Part shown: in pieces, positions 57,101 through 64,000 of the stretch | How positions within the stretch are numbered: the first letter of the stretch is position 1 | How the letters are laid out: each line of letters opens with the position of its first letter | Assembly (NCBI RefSeq): GCF_947500065.1 | Contig: NZ_CANMQT010000004.1 | Coordinates: 310,001-374,000, forward strand | Length of the DNA stretch: 64,000 bases | Direction of reading: 5' to 3' | From: an uncultured Aquimarina sp. | Lineage (GTDB): Bacteria > Bacteroidota > Bacteroidia > Flavobacteriales > Flavobacteriaceae | Made by a program: the position numbers and the translations under genes | Notes under the pieces: generated by a model | What the model saw: only the letters and a program-made list of their open reading frames with translations | The model's database searches: none | Told to the model about the DNA's origin: nothing

Positions 57101-57751
57101 ATTATCACCAAATTCATATAATTCTATAGCATGACCTAATAATGTAGCACTATATGCCGGATCACTATCTTTAAAAATGATACTAGCAGAAGCTAAAGCA
57201 GCTGCTGTTTCACAGGCTACATCCGTACCAGGGTTACTGGTTGTTAATGCATATGATTTACGCTGTCCATACATTGGATGTACGTCAACCATTTCTGCAG
57301 GCATCCAAAAATTATGATCCTGAGATTTACTATCCGCTACTTGTGCATAAAAAACGTTAGGAGAAGGATGACATTTAATGAAGTAATCCGTTACCCATTT
57401 AATATTTCTTTTGAAATGTTCAGTTTGATTTGCAGCGTCATACCCATCTTTGTATTCTAAAAACCCCCAGTTAAGGGCGGATACAGAAAAGGCCATAGGA
57501 AAACCAAATTTAACATGGTCTCCAGCATCATTCCATCCTCCACTAAGATCAAGGCCCACATCAGCTCCGTCATTGATACCAGAGTCTGATCGCCAACTAA
57601 TTCTATTCCAATCCGGTAATTTTCCTGACTGTTGTGTTTCATAGAAAAGCAAAGACTTTTGTAAAGCTTCTCCATAATTAAACTGTGCCGATGATTTAGC
57701 GCAGAATAAGCACAACAAAATAATCGTACTTATTTTAATTAAATTTCTCAT
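51131..57751 (-). CDS. GH9-CBM3c-GH48 bifunctional cellulase with module X and T9SS CTD
   Basis: 2206 residues. Signal peptide 1-23 (KSSAQ). GH9 (about 24-465) has NDAGDH (base D75/D78), HHRGQHSS (391-398) and the acid E439 in [13 protein letters not shown]; then a CBM3c-type module (about 475-635), the usual partner of processive GH9 enzymes; three PKD domains (about 645-895); module X (897-1023); two tandem 105-residue repeats (1034-1249); module X again (1255-1381); a fourth PKD; GH48 (about 1485-2120) with [12 protein letters not shown] carrying E1523 and the catalytic acid E1534 (E44/E55 of Clostridium Cel48F); and a CTD (about 2125-2206). GH9 and GH48 act as endo/processive and reducing-end exo cellulases. 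The architecture parallels Caldicellulosiruptor CelA, but with a T9SS exit route. Confidence 0.93.
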   Translation of the reverse strand: MRNLIKISTIILLCLFCAKSSAQFNYGEALQKSLLFYETQQSGKLPDWNRISWRSDSGINDGADVGLDLSGGWNDAGDHVKFGFPMAFSVSALNWGFLEYKDGYDAANQTEHFKRNIKWVTDYFIKCHPSPNVFYAQVADSKSQDHNFWMPAEMVDVHPMYGQRKSYALTTSNPGTDVACETAAALASASIIFKDSDPAYSATLLGHAIELYEFGDNFRGLYTDEGGIPAVGTYTSGNYQDELTWGALWLYKATGDQKYLDKAEAEYTQPDFLWSLVWEDKSYGNMVLLSILTGKEIYKTDAERHLDWWQEGNGGVNYSPGGQAHLTQWGSLRHAMNASLTALIYSDNVNTPKSSQYRNFAINQVNYALGDNPNNRSLVTGFGVNPPTKPHHRGQHSSWSRSSANPVESRHTMWGALMGGPAKPDDFFVEDRDDFQANEVATDYNACYQGVLARMVMEFGGTPLPNFPQAETPGLEFANEVKLNNDQAKFTEVAIWLNNRSGWPARVPNTLKARYFIDISEGIAAGYNASDYELTARGAGNTTTNGLQEWDATSNIYYAEIEVDQDRMPFPGGQGEYRSEIQLRVSLPTSAPETAWDASNDFSYQGLTSGLQISDNVPIYADGILVGGREPNGGEVPTASFTATPESGTAPLEVSFDASTSSDPNGDAITYNWDFGNGQTSSVVDPLITYTTIGSYLVTLTVSDGQNTSSEFTKTITVLDGNIAPVAEFIANPTTGIAPVVVGFDASASSDENNDSLTYLWDFGDGETGSGVTITHEYSAIGEYDAKLTVSDGSKEDTKTITITVTDGSPIASFSLSADSGVAPLDVTFDASGSTDPSGGNLTYSWDLGNGQTASTVTTSATYTEVGEVTVVLTVTNASGDTDSETKTINVTDGSVSCTFDTPIPDALPSINSEFQNIFVLGDGGPNLDNVAKFNINWDLANNGLYQFSMNTSNGIPNWWNDFLPNVTQNFNAAQPEITIAGSGFAGFDGAYYATVDEGNFVMVSKTGGFTIYFSSSATAPDCDGGISNPTITDGGTISGGPFTFTVGDGIADNVSGITLSGNTGTNFQWVVTDDQNNILGLPANIEDVDFDGAGTGTCLIWHLSYEDGLQGLAANANVSALVGDFDFSNSIAVVRNPVDQTGPDGGSISGGPFTFTVGDGIADNVSGITLSGNTGANSQWVVTDDQNTILGLPANIEDVDFDGAGIGTCLIWHLSYEDGLQGLAANTNVSALVGDFDFSNSIAVVRNPVTDNGDCAFETPISSALPSINNRYSNIFVLGTGGPDPSNIREFSINWDLANNGLYQFALNTNNGTPDWYIDLRGNLTHNFNSPQPEAVLSGTQVTGLDGAYWVNVDGDNFVMVSKNGGFTLYFSLTSTEPDCGNTGGGNTDPVADISATPISGEAPLLVTFDAVASTDADGDALSYSWDFGDGNTASGVTVENTFTSIGAYSATLTVDDGNGGVDQAVITITVTDGDIIINPPTGDNAYINRFIEMRNEFYDPANGYFSADGSPHHSVETLIVEAPDYGHESTSELYSYWLWLEVMNGRITEDWAPLNNVWNKIEEFIIPTTADQPTNGAYNASSPAAFASEFPLPSDYPAPLNFSAPVGSDPVSPDLTATYGADIYQMHWLLDNDNFYGFGNRGDGVSTPSYINTFQRGEQESVYETVPHPSWESFEWGGSDGYLPLFIEDQNYAKQWRYTSAPDADARAVQAMYWAQVYAKEQGASLGSLDLDKASKMGDFLRLSMFDKYFKPMGVQSATSGAGSGYDSAHYLMSWYMSWGGSADPASQWAFRISSSHCHFGYQNPMAAYALTQVDELKPKSQNGERDWNESLKRQMEFYTWLQSKEGAIAGGATNSWNGDYSPYPAGKSTFYDMAFDTDPVYHDPGSGTWFGWQAWSMERVAEYYYITNDAMAKSLMDKWATWVKSEVKLIGTDDFEIPATLEWTGEPDTWNPDSPGSNNNLSVVVTDYGKDLGVAASMAKALIYYAAATQKHATLDTDARDLAKEVLDRMWNTYRDDKGVSSPEDRGDFKRIFEEEVYIPNGFSGTMPNGDQIKPGVTFLDIRSDYKNDPDFDRVEAAYNAGEDYTQRYHRSWAQIEVALANAEFGFFFGDEEPSIKAPEDQFKVTATPNPASDYVTIATNFDMKNTRVRVINIAGNVIRTETMINKQKSTRLSVNDLPSGMYILEIYDITTGEKFRNKIIKN
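53609..53989 (-). repeat. Module X, second copy in the GH9-GH48 gene
   Basis: 127 codons from DCAFETP to PDC, with [22 protein letters not shown] and FTLYFS. It keeps the flanking cysteine pair of the other copies. Confidence 0.85.
54005..54319 (-). repeat. Tandem 315-nt repeat, copy 2
   Basis: 105 codons, [10 protein letters not shown] to VVRNP, nearly identical to the copy at 54338-54652 and separated from it by 18 nt. The domain (GITLSGNTG, then [14 protein letters not shown]) is familiar from other Bacteroidota T9SS proteins but its function is not known. Confidence 0.85.
54338..54652 (-). repeat. Tandem 315-nt repeat, copy 1
   Basis: 105 codons, [10 protein letters not shown] to VVRNP. 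It is the N-terminal of two tandem units lying between the two module X copies of the cellulase. Confidence 0.85.
54683..55063 (-). repeat. Module X, first copy in the GH9-GH48 gene
   Basis: 127 codons from SCTFDTP to PDC, with [22 protein letters not shown] and FTIYFS. It follows the third PKD domain. Confidence 0.85.
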
Positions 57752-58776
57752 TGTAAGTGTAGTTTTTAGATTTGTGTTTTGTGAATTGTTTTTGAATTTA
57801 AATTGTAAAGTTTATAGTATTAAGGTTAATAAAGCGATGAAAAATAGTTCTATGTATATTAGTCCTATGTCTCTAATTATTAATCGATATGACCCAAAGA
57901 GAATTCGTATTGAACCCTTTAGTATTCGTTCTTTAAATTGGTCAACCAATTTAAAGAACCGTAAGTATTCTCTTTTTTTAAGCTTAATGTTCCTTAATGA
58001 TTTACTAAGTAATACTTATGTAAGATCAAAAAGTGATTTACTAAAAGTTCGTTTTGCATTAAAACAAGAAGTGGTTCCTAAATGAAATAACCTAAAAGAT
58101 AAGGCTATCCGGATGTTTGTGAGTTTGTTCATAGTTAGTTAGTTTTAAATTCAATCTCATTAAAACCATATCACACATAAATTGGGAAAATACCTGATAT
58201 GACGAATGTTACGTTTACATTTTTTCGTTCGTCGATATACTTCTTTTTCAAACTTGTTTCAACTTTTGTTGCTTTAGTTCAGAAATATCGATTCTAACGA
58301 TGATTAAAGTTATAACAACTCGAAGGTAAAAATGTGAGACCTAACACCTTAACTACATCTTAACATTTTTTCATCTTCACATACATGGTTTTAGGGATTA
58401 ATCTCTTAGCTTACTGTTTTTGGGGATTAAAAGAAAACAGGATGCATGATTCTTAACTTCGTTAGCGGAAAGAATTATTTAAATGTTAAGAAGATACTAA
58501 GAAAAAAGGGGATAAAAAAAGATGAGAAATTCTTGATTTTACAAAAAAAGAAAACTTCGGCAATGGCAAAACCATAACCAAAATTAACAAAAAATCATTT
58601 TTAAGAAATAATTCTTACGAAAATTTTCATAAAAATGTTAAAACCTTAAACAAGAAACAACTTACATTGTTTTTTTATATTTAAAACAATATCAGACAAA
58701 AAACATAGATTTCTCTAAATTTTGAAGTTTCATAACAACTGTATGACATCCTAAATACCGTTTTCTACAATGGATC
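57752..58776. other. Long intergenic region upstream of the GH9-GH48 gene
   Basis: About 1 kb without a convincing gene. It must carry the promoter of the cellulase gene; no clear TAnnTTTG box was found near its start codon. The only strong structure is the palindrome at 57928-57959. A 103-codon plus-strand ORF (57774-58085) has a non-protein-like composition and was not accepted. Confidence 0.55.
57928..57959. promoter_or_regulatory. 32-bp perfect palindrome upstream of the GH9-GH48 gene
   Basis: Arms of 15 bp (GTTCTTTAAATTGGT and its exact complement) separated by 2 bases (CA), 177 bp upstream of the cellulase start codon. The 2-nt centre is too tight for a simple hairpin loop, so it looks more like a dimeric regulator site than a terminator, though transcribed it could still fold with a slightly opened tip. 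A short direct repeat (AGTATTC) lies on both sides of it. Confidence 0.5.
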
Positions 58777-58950
58777 TTAAAAAAAAGAACCATAACGTTC
58801 GTACTTATCTTGATTATTATATGTATCCTTTTTTGGATCAATAATACTACCCACACTACCCATTGATGATGTCTGTGATGTCGTTTGATAGTCTGGTATC
58901 TGAAGGGCTTGGCTTTTTTTTAGCCGTAATTTCATGCCAGATGAAAGCAT
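58777..58950 (-). CDS. Possible small protein, 57 residues
   Basis: A minus-strand ORF from the ATG at 58950 to the TAA at 58777. The C-terminal half (IIDPKKDTYNNQDKYERYGS, then FF and stop) has a composition typical of real Bacteroidota proteins, unlike the surrounding AT-rich sequence. A second ATG at residue 6 is possible. There is no signal peptide. It could be an intact small gene or the tail of a decayed one; not recognised. Confidence 0.35.
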   Translation of the reverse strand: MLSSGMKLRLKKSQALQIPDYQTTSQTSSMGSVGSIIDPKKDTYNNQDKYERYGSFF

Positions 58951-59135
58951 TTATTATAATTACTACTAATTGGATTTTATTTACAAATAAGAAATATTTT
59001 GTTATGATACTGTTTGTAACTTTTCCCTTTATCCCATATCCCTGTTTGGGTTATTACAATAGCAGTTTTCTTTATATTTAGTGATAGAAATTTTGCTTTA
59101 ATAGCCTACTTCCACTAATAAACATTAAACTAGAA

Positions 59136-60524
59136 CTATTTTATTCCATATTTATCGAAAAGATAAATTAAGCTTGTCATAGTAGCGGCACCAAGCTCTA
59201 ACTCGCGTTTATTAATTGCATCAAACGTATCATTCTTAGCATGATGATAATCAAAATAACGCTGAGAATCCGGACGTAATCCTGCCAAAACAATTCCATC
59301 TTTCTTTAGAGGACCAATATCGGCTCCACTACCTCCTTTAGAAAAATAGTGAATTAAATAAGGTTCAAAAAGTGGTTTCCAGCTTTGGATCTGAGCGAAG
59401 TTTTCATCACTACAATCAAAAGAAAAACCTCTAGGTGTAAAACCTCCCGCATCACTTTCTAATGCAAAAACATGATTCTCTCTTTTATTTTTAGCTACCT
59501 CTGCATACTTTTTACCTCCTCGTAATCCATTTTCTTCATTCATAAATAAAACGACACGAATAGATCTCTTCGGCTTGTATCCGGTTTCTTTAAATAATCT
59601 CAGTACTTCCATGGATTGCACTACTCCCGCGCCGTCATCATGTGAACCATCTCCCAAATCCCAAGAATCTAGATGACCTCCAACTATCATATATTCATCT
59701 GGAAATTCACTTCCGGTAATTTCACCAATCACGTTAAAAGATTCTACATCTTTCCAGCTACGGCAATTCATATTCATTAAAAACTTAATCTTAGGATTTA
59801 GTGTTAGCATCGAATGCAGTAAATCCGCACCATTAGTACTAATTGCTGCTGCTGGGATTTTCTCTAAATCCGTTAAATTTCCATAACTCATAGTTCCCGT
59901 ATGAGGAAAATCATCTAATCTTAAATTCATAGAACGCACTATGATACCAATCGCTCCAAACTTAGCTGCCTCTGCTGCACCAGAATATCGTTGATCTACA
60001 CATCCACCGTATGCCTCAAAAGTATTTATAAGATCTGCTTGCATCGGGCGATTATAGAATACTATTTTACCTTCAATTTGACTAGTCCCAAGTTTACGAA
60101 GATCTTCAAATCCTTGTACCTCTATAATTTCGGCTTTAACTCCTCCTATTGGAGTTGGTACTGAGCCACCAAGTGCACAGATAGGTACATTGGTTGTTTG
60201 ACCTGGTTCAGTTTCTATATATGCAAATTCTGTTACTCCTCTTGTCCATTTTGGTACCATTACGGATTGCAACCAAACTTTGTCAAGTCCAACTTCTTTT
60301 AATTCTTGTTCTGTCCATTCTACGGCTTTTTGAGCATTTAAAGACCCAGAAAGACGAGCACCTATCTGATTTGATAAATGATCTAACCATTGATAACTTT
60401 TGCCTTTCAATAATGAGGCATTGTAAAAGCTTTTAATCGCTGTAGAATCTTCTTTGAAATTATCCTTTTGTCCAAAGGAAATAAAAGAAAAACTTATAAA
60501 AACAATAAGGACTATATTTTTCAC
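59136..60524 (-). CDS. Secreted M28-family zinc peptidase with PA-type insert
   Basis: 462 residues. Signal peptide about 1-18 (FISFG). A protease-associated-like region (about 115-230) precedes the M28 catalytic core: GGHLDSWD (first His and Asp ligands), HDDGAG (bridging Asp), FMNEENGLRG (catalytic Glu pair) and a C-terminal DYHHAKNDTFD (last His ligand). These are di-zinc aminopeptidases or carboxypeptidases (carboxypeptidase Q-like). No CTD is present, so it is probably periplasmic or outer-membrane lipidated by another route. The PPK2 gene starts 49 bp upstream on the same strand. Confidence 0.9.
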   Translation of the reverse strand: MKNIVLIVFISFSFISFGQKDNFKEDSTAIKSFYNASLLKGKSYQWLDHLSNQIGARLSGSLNAQKAVEWTEQELKEVGLDKVWLQSVMVPKWTRGVTEFAYIETEPGQTTNVPICALGGSVPTPIGGVKAEIIEVQGFEDLRKLGTSQIEGKIVFYNRPMQADLINTFEAYGGCVDQRYSGAAEAAKFGAIGIIVRSMNLRLDDFPHTGTMSYGNLTDLEKIPAAAISTNGADLLHSMLTLNPKIKFLMNMNCRSWKDVESFNVIGEITGSEFPDEYMIVGGHLDSWDLGDGSHDDGAGVVQSMEVLRLFKETGYKPKRSIRVVLFMNEENGLRGGKKYAEVAKNKRENHVFALESDAGGFTPRGFSFDCSDENFAQIQSWKPLFEPYLIHYFSKGGSGADIGPLKKDGIVLAGLRPDSQRYFDYHHAKNDTFDAINKRELELGAATMTSLIYLFDKYGIK

Positions 60525-60573
60525 AGAAGTATTTTTATTATAACATTAGTATATATTACCGATACTGGCACTA

Positions 60574-61452
60574 TTATTCATTCTCTAGTTGTTGTTTATA
60601 CAATTCTATATTGGATTTTGTCTTTTCATCCAATTCAGGTTCTCTGATATCATCAAATTGTATTAAAGTATCATAGAGTGTTCTTGCAACGATATATCTT
60701 GCTGTTGGTTTATCATCTGCAGGAATTACATACCACGGTGCATTGGGCAAAGACGTTTTATTTATGGCATCCTGATAACAGGATTGATAGGTGTCCCAGA
60801 GTTTTCGTTCTTTAAGATCTCCTGAGGAAAACTTCCAGTTTTTTTCTTTCTTTTCTAATCTACGAAGCAATCTATTCTTTTGTTCATCTTTTGAGAGGTG
60901 TAGATAAAACTTATAAATTAATGTCCCGTTTTCTGAAATATGTTTTTCAAAATTTCTAATCTGTTCAAAACGTTTTTCCCAAAATGCGTCATTAACATCT
61001 TCTACCGAATTTACATTTGGCAAATTTTCTCCCATAATATATTGTGGATGCACTCTTGTCACTAAAACATTTTCATAATGTGTTCTATTAAAGACAGAGA
61101 ATCGACCTCGTTGTGGCAATGCAATATAATGTCTCCATAAGTAATCATGCCCCAACTCTAATTCTGTCGGTACTTTAAAACTATGAACCACGATTCCTCT
61201 AGTATTAAAATCTTTAAAAACCTCTCTAATCAGGCTATCCTTTCCGGCAGTATCCATTCCTTGTAAACAAATCAAGATTGCATATTTATCATGTGCATAT
61301 ATTGTATCCTGAAATTTACCTAATTTCTCTCTTACCTTTTCTAGTTCTTTTTCGATTTTTTTCTCATCCTCGCCAAGATCATATGTAGTAGGAATCTTCG
61401 ATAATTCTATTGGCTGAGAAACTCGGAAGTCTTCGTGATTTATTTTATTCAT
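60574..61452 (-). CDS. PPK2-family polyphosphate:nucleotide phosphotransferase
   Basis: 292 residues. Walker A (GMDTAGKDS, 65-73), the lid region HDYLWRHYIALPQRG (102-116) and Walker B (FNRTHYENVLV, 121-131) match the PPK2 family. Length and motifs fit the single-domain class (I or III) that uses polyphosphate to phosphorylate ADP/GDP or AMP; the class cannot be settled by eye. Cytoplasmic enzyme of polyphosphate and nucleotide energy metabolism. Confidence 0.92.
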   Translation of the reverse strand: MNKINHEDFRVSQPIELSKIPTTYDLGEDEKKIEKELEKVREKLGKFQDTIYAHDKYAILICLQGMDTAGKDSLIREVFKDFNTRGIVVHSFKVPTELELGHDYLWRHYIALPQRGRFSVFNRTHYENVLVTRVHPQYIMGENLPNVNSVEDVNDAFWEKRFEQIRNFEKHISENGTLIYKFYLHLSKDEQKNRLLRRLEKKEKNWKFSSGDLKERKLWDTYQSCYQDAINKTSLPNAPWYVIPADDKPTARYIVARTLYDTLIQFDDIREPELDEKTKSNIELYKQQLENE

Positions 61453-61525
61453 ATTAGAATTTATATTATCTCTGGTAAGATACTAAAGTTTTGGATTGAT
61501 GAAAAAAGAAAAATGTTAAGGAAGA

Positions 61526-62050
61526 TTAAATCCCTAAAGAATAAGTAAGGCCAAAAATAACAGTATCATAGCGTTTTCCAAAACTCTTTAGATTTAGCTC
61601 AACAAATATATGTATTGGTGTAGTAATATTATATAAACCTCTTAACTTGAGTGCTGCTGCATGATTGAAGTTTCCAGTTGAGAAAAAAAGACTCGAAGTA
61701 TCTTCAGCTCTGCTTAACACTTCATAGTCATTTCCTACATAACCAACTCCACCTGTAATACTTAAACCTTCCCAGTGAATCAACCTTACATTATACGATA
61801 TACCAAATTCATTGTAGACTTCAGTATTTTCAAGTTCCTTGATAAAGAAACGGTTATATTCCGCAATGTATGTAGTTTTCTTATTTGAAGATGTATATTG
61901 AAATCTAATATCAAAACCGACCTCTTCCTGCAGCCCAACACTAATGACTGCTCCTAAACCAAAATCGATACTTCCATGTTCATAGATTAAATCTTGCGAA
62001 AAGCTTTGAAAGGAAGAAATACATAATAAGAAAATTATAAGTCTTTTCAT
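61526..62050 (-). CDS. Small outer-membrane beta-barrel-like protein
   Basis: 174 residues. Signal peptide 1-18 (FQSFS). The rest alternates hydrophobic and polar residues in short strands ending TVIFGLTYSLGI, typical of small eight-stranded barrels. It is a clear paralog of the protein encoded at 62129-62650 (both have a VGYVGNDYE/FGYIGNDSS strand, an FRSG/FSTG-DFNHAA-like segment and PVHIFVELNLKSFG-type strands). Function unknown. Confidence 0.7.
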   Translation of the reverse strand: MKRLIIFLLCISSFQSFSQDLIYEHGSIDFGLGAVISVGLQEEVGFDIRFQYTSSNKKTTYIAEYNRFFIKELENTEVYNEFGISYNVRLIHWEGLSITGGVGYVGNDYEVLSRAEDTSSLFFSTGNFNHAAALKLRGLYNITTPIHIFVELNLKSFGKRYDTVIFGLTYSLGI

Positions 62051-62128
62051 TGTTTAAAATTAAGCTTCTTAATCTTCTCTTCTTTATGAAGAAGGAATTA
62101 TTTTAAATACGGTCTAGGTTTCAGAAAA

Positions 62129-62650
62129 TCATCTAGCATCAAAATCGTAACTAAATCCAATTAGAAATGTATCATATTGTCTACCCAAGCTTTTAATATT
62201 AAATTCTGCAAAGATATGAACGGGAATAGAAACTTGGTGTAATGCACGTAATTTAATCTGAGCACCATGGTTAAAATCTCCACTTCGAAATGCTATCAAA
62301 GCATCATCTTCAATCTCTTCAAAAGCACTGGAATCATTTCCAATATATCCAAATCCTGCTGTAATTGTTGTAGGGTACCAGTTAAATAATATTAGATTTA
62401 CTCCAAGAGCCAATTCATTGTATCCTTCTACATCCTCATCCGCTCCAATAGAAAACAATCTATTATACTCACCCATATAGGTAGTATAACAATTAGGAGC
62501 ATACTCTAGTCTAGCTCCTAACCCAGTTTCATTAACAGAACCAAAGCTTTTGATCGCCACTAGACCATAATTTATAGCACTTGGTTCATATTGCGCGTTA
62601 GAAGTAAAAGAAAGGCACAATAGTATTACAATAAACAGTATTCTCTTCAT
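62129..62650 (-). CDS. Small outer-membrane beta-barrel-like protein, paralog
   Basis: 173 residues. Signal peptide 1-19 (TSNA). It shares the strand pattern and length of the adjacent 61526-62050 protein and ends FLIGFSYDFDAR. The two genes are 78 bp apart in tandem, so they arose by gene duplication and are probably co-transcribed, possibly with the sigma-54 regulator upstream (48 bp gap). Confidence 0.7.
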   Translation of the reverse strand: MKRILFIVILLCLSFTSNAQYEPSAINYGLVAIKSFGSVNETGLGARLEYAPNCYTTYMGEYNRLFSIGADEDVEGYNELALGVNLILFNWYPTTITAGFGYIGNDSSAFEEIEDDALIAFRSGDFNHGAQIKLRALHQVSIPVHIFAEFNIKSLGRQYDTFLIGFSYDFDAR

Positions 62651-62698
62651 TTTGGGGCAAACATATATTAGAGATAAGTCGCAAGATAAGGATTCTTC

Positions 62699-63862
62699 TT
62701 ACTTAGCTGCAAAAAGTTTAACATCCTCCTCGCTAACTTCCTTTCCTCCAAGGATAATAAGACGCTCTACTACATTACGCAATTCTCTAATATTACCTGT
62801 CCAATCATACTGCTGCAATTGTTTTACAGCTTTTTCAGAAAATGTTTTTGCTGGAGATCCTTGTTCACTAGATATCTTTTTTGCAAAGTAATCTACTAAC
62901 AGAGGAATATCTTCTCGTCGATCATTCAGCGCTGGTACTTTAACAAGTATAACGGCAAGTCTATGATACAAATCCTCTCTAAAGTTATTTTCTGCGATTT
63001 CTTTCTTAAGATCTTTATTGGTTGCTGCGACTACTCTAACATCTACTTTAATATCTTTATCGCTACCAACACGTTGTATTTTATTTTCTTGTAAAGCTCT
63101 AAGTACTTTAGCTTGAGCTGAAAGACTCATATCACCTATTTCATCTAGAAATATAGTCCCGCCATTGGCTGCTTCGAATTTACCCGCACGATCTTTATTA
63201 GCCGATGTAAATGCTCCTTTTACATGCCCAAAAAGTTCACTTTCAATTAATTCTCCTGGAATAGCCGCACAATTTACTTCTATCATCTGACCTTTAGATC
63301 GTTCACTTTTTTGATGTATCCAATGTGCTACTAACTCTTTTCCTGTTCCATTTGGTCCGGTAATAAGAACTCTGGCATCCGTAGCTGCTACTTTTTCGAT
63401 AATATTCTTAATATCAGAAATGGCATCTGACTCTCCAATCATCTCATAATTTTTGGAGACTTTCTTTTTGAGCATTTTATTTTCTACAACCAATTCTTTT
63501 CTATCTAAAGCATTACGAACGGTATTTAACAATCGATTAAGATCTGGTGGTTTAGATATATAATCAAAAGCTCCTAATCGCATTGTATTGACAGCAGTAT
63601 CCAAATCTCCATGACCAGAAATCATAACCATAGGAACCTCTGGTTTTATTTTTTTTGCAGCCTCCAGCACTTCTACTCCATCCATTTTGGGCATTTTGAT
63701 ATCACATAATACCAAATCAAAATCGTCATTCTTGATTTTTTCAATCCCTACCAATCCATCTTCAGCTTCAAAAACTTGGTATTTATCACTCTCCTCAGAT
63801 AATATTTTGACCAGCACTCTTCTGATTGCCGCTTCATCTTCTATAACTAGTATTTTTGCCAT
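62699..63862 (-). CDS. Sigma-54-dependent response regulator without DNA-binding domain
   Basis: 387 residues. Receiver domain (1-120) with acidic pocket (E8, D9) and phospho-acceptor D54 in [14 protein letters not shown]+ sigma-54 activator domain (about 140-370) with Walker A GPNGTGKE (169-176), the sigma-54 contact loop GAFTSA (216-221; usual GAFTGA) and Walker [12 protein letters not shown] (234-244). It ends at about the end of the AAA+ lid (residue 387), with no C-terminal Fis-type helix-turn-helix, unlike NtrC. Such proteins activate sigma-54 promoters from solution or through a partner. Its start overlaps the stop codon of the upstream gene by one base (TAATG). Confidence 0.9.
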   Translation of the reverse strand: MAKILVIEDEAAIRRVLVKILSEESDKYQVFEAEDGLVGIEKIKNDDFDLVLCDIKMPKMDGVEVLEAAKKIKPEVPMVMISGHGDLDTAVNTMRLGAFDYISKPPDLNRLLNTVRNALDRKELVVENKMLKKKVSKNYEMIGESDAISDIKNIIEKVAATDARVLITGPNGTGKELVAHWIHQKSERSKGQMIEVNCAAIPGELIESELFGHVKGAFTSANKDRAGKFEAANGGTIFLDEIGDMSLSAQAKVLRALQENKIQRVGSDKDIKVDVRVVAATNKDLKKEIAENNFREDLYHRLAVILVKVPALNDRREDIPLLVDYFAKKISSEQGSPAKTFSEKAVKQLQQYDWTGNIRELRNVVERLIILGGKEVSEEDVKLFAAK

Positions 63863-64000
63863 TATAATTTTAATTTAATTCCGCCTCGCAGATAGAACGT
63901 ATTTCTATCATTGAGAATTAAAACATTTTCTTGATTCTTATCTCTTAAACGGATTTCATTGCTTAACGTATATCCTCCATATGCAAAAAACAATAAGTGT
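63862..64000 (-). CDS. C-terminal fragment of a probable outer-membrane protein
   Basis: The last 45 codons of a gene running off the window edge. The visible end alternates strand-like residues (FAYGGYTLSNEIRLRDK, then RNTFYLRGGIKLKL and stop), as in beta-barrel proteins that end in a hydrophobic or aromatic strand. Its TAA stop overlaps the ATG of the sigma-54 regulator by one base, suggesting translational coupling. Not identifiable from this fragment. Confidence 0.55.
   Translation of the reverse strand, partial: HLLFFAYGGYTLSNEIRLRDKNQENVLILNDRNTFYLRGGIKLKL

Noticed and set aside
51131..57751. Possibility that the GH9-GH48 gene is two genes fused by an assembly error at the repeats
   Set aside because: The frame is open throughout, only one signal peptide and one CTD are present, and PKD and module X units form a consistent linker; the tandem repeat is still worth confirming with long reads.
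27539..57751. Calling the CAZyme cluster a canonical polysaccharide utilisation locus
   Set aside because: None of the genes has SusC (TonB-dependent receptor) or SusD features, and no local sensor or regulator was found.
57774..58085. 103-codon plus-strand ORF upstream of the GH9-GH48 gene
   Set aside because: Biased composition (many I, S, N, L, R, K), no domain or signal peptide, and it runs across the 32-bp palindrome; it looks like an AT-rich chance ORF.
58863..59081. 72-codon plus-strand ORF in the intergenic gap
   Set aside because: It is antisense to the more protein-like 58777-58950 ORF and ends in a hydrophobic, low-complexity stretch; no supporting motif.
1..64000. CRISPR arrays, tRNA or rRNA genes, insertion sequences and integrases
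   Set aside because: No regular short direct-repeat array, no cloverleaf or rRNA-like segment, and no transposase or integrase motif was seen; the short 21-nt repeat around the M4 gene is not accompanied by a recombinase.

Overview
The window is low-GC DNA from a Bacteroidota bacterium, most likely a marine member of the Flavobacteriaceae (an Aquimarina-like organism would fit, but the sequence alone does not prove the genus). The evidence is the codon use, AT-rich leaders without Shine-Dalgarno sites, ECF sigma factors overlapping membrane-protein genes, and above all nine large secreted proteins ending in a type IX secretion system (T9SS) type A C-terminal sorting domain (CTD).

Region 1 (0.25-16.8 kb) is mixed housekeeping and envelope genes: an M23 peptidase coupled to a flavin monooxygenase, two ECF-sigma operons (one with an anti-sigma-like protein and a DUF4097 beta-strand protein), two secreted proteins that consist of little more than CTD-like modules, a retinol-saturase-like oxidoreductase, a DUF2911 protein, the GTPase MeaB, a T9SS-exported M4 metallopeptidase flanked by a short direct repeat of the meaB 3' end, and a PagL-like lipid A deacylase. 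Region 2 (17-27.4 kb) holds a class A penicillin-binding protein, a bacterial expansin with a CTD, a 1.1k-residue VIT/vWA/TonB-C/TPR protein, a PAP2 phosphatase, an OmpA-like protein and a MATE transporter.

Region 3 (27.5-57.75 kb) is the centre of interest: seven very large genes, all on the minus strand, all encoding multidomain secreted proteins with CTDs. They are a GH16 (probably beta-agarase), a DUF5060/TIM-barrel putative glycoside hydrolase, a parallel beta-helix protein with a ricin-type lectin, a GH5_7-like mannanase with two CBM3 modules, a 2315-residue di-heme cytochrome c/beta-propeller protein that carries a CBM3, a GH5_1-like endoglucanase, and a 2206-residue GH9-CBM3c-PKD-GH48 bifunctional cellulase. 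The last three share an unrecognised module of about 127-129 residues (called module X here; four copies in all). There is no SusC/SusD pair, no hybrid two-component or AraC-type regulator and no recognisable LPMO. This is therefore not a canonical polysaccharide utilisation locus but a T9SS-delivered, free or surface-bound cellulase system. Cellulose, mannan and agar-type polymers together suggest red-algal cell walls as substrate (inference); the expansin 7 kb away would fit as a wall-loosening partner, and the CBM3 cytochrome as a redox partner.

Region 4 (57.75-64 kb) starts with a largely gene-free 1.4 kb stretch containing a 32-bp perfect palindrome and a small ORF. It continues with an M28 peptidase, a PPK2-type polyphosphate kinase, two paralogous small outer-membrane-like proteins, and a sigma-54 response regulator without a DNA-binding domain, translationally coupled to a gene cut off by the window end. 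No tRNA, rRNA, CRISPR array or insertion sequence was seen. All family calls come from reading motifs; none was tested by a database search.
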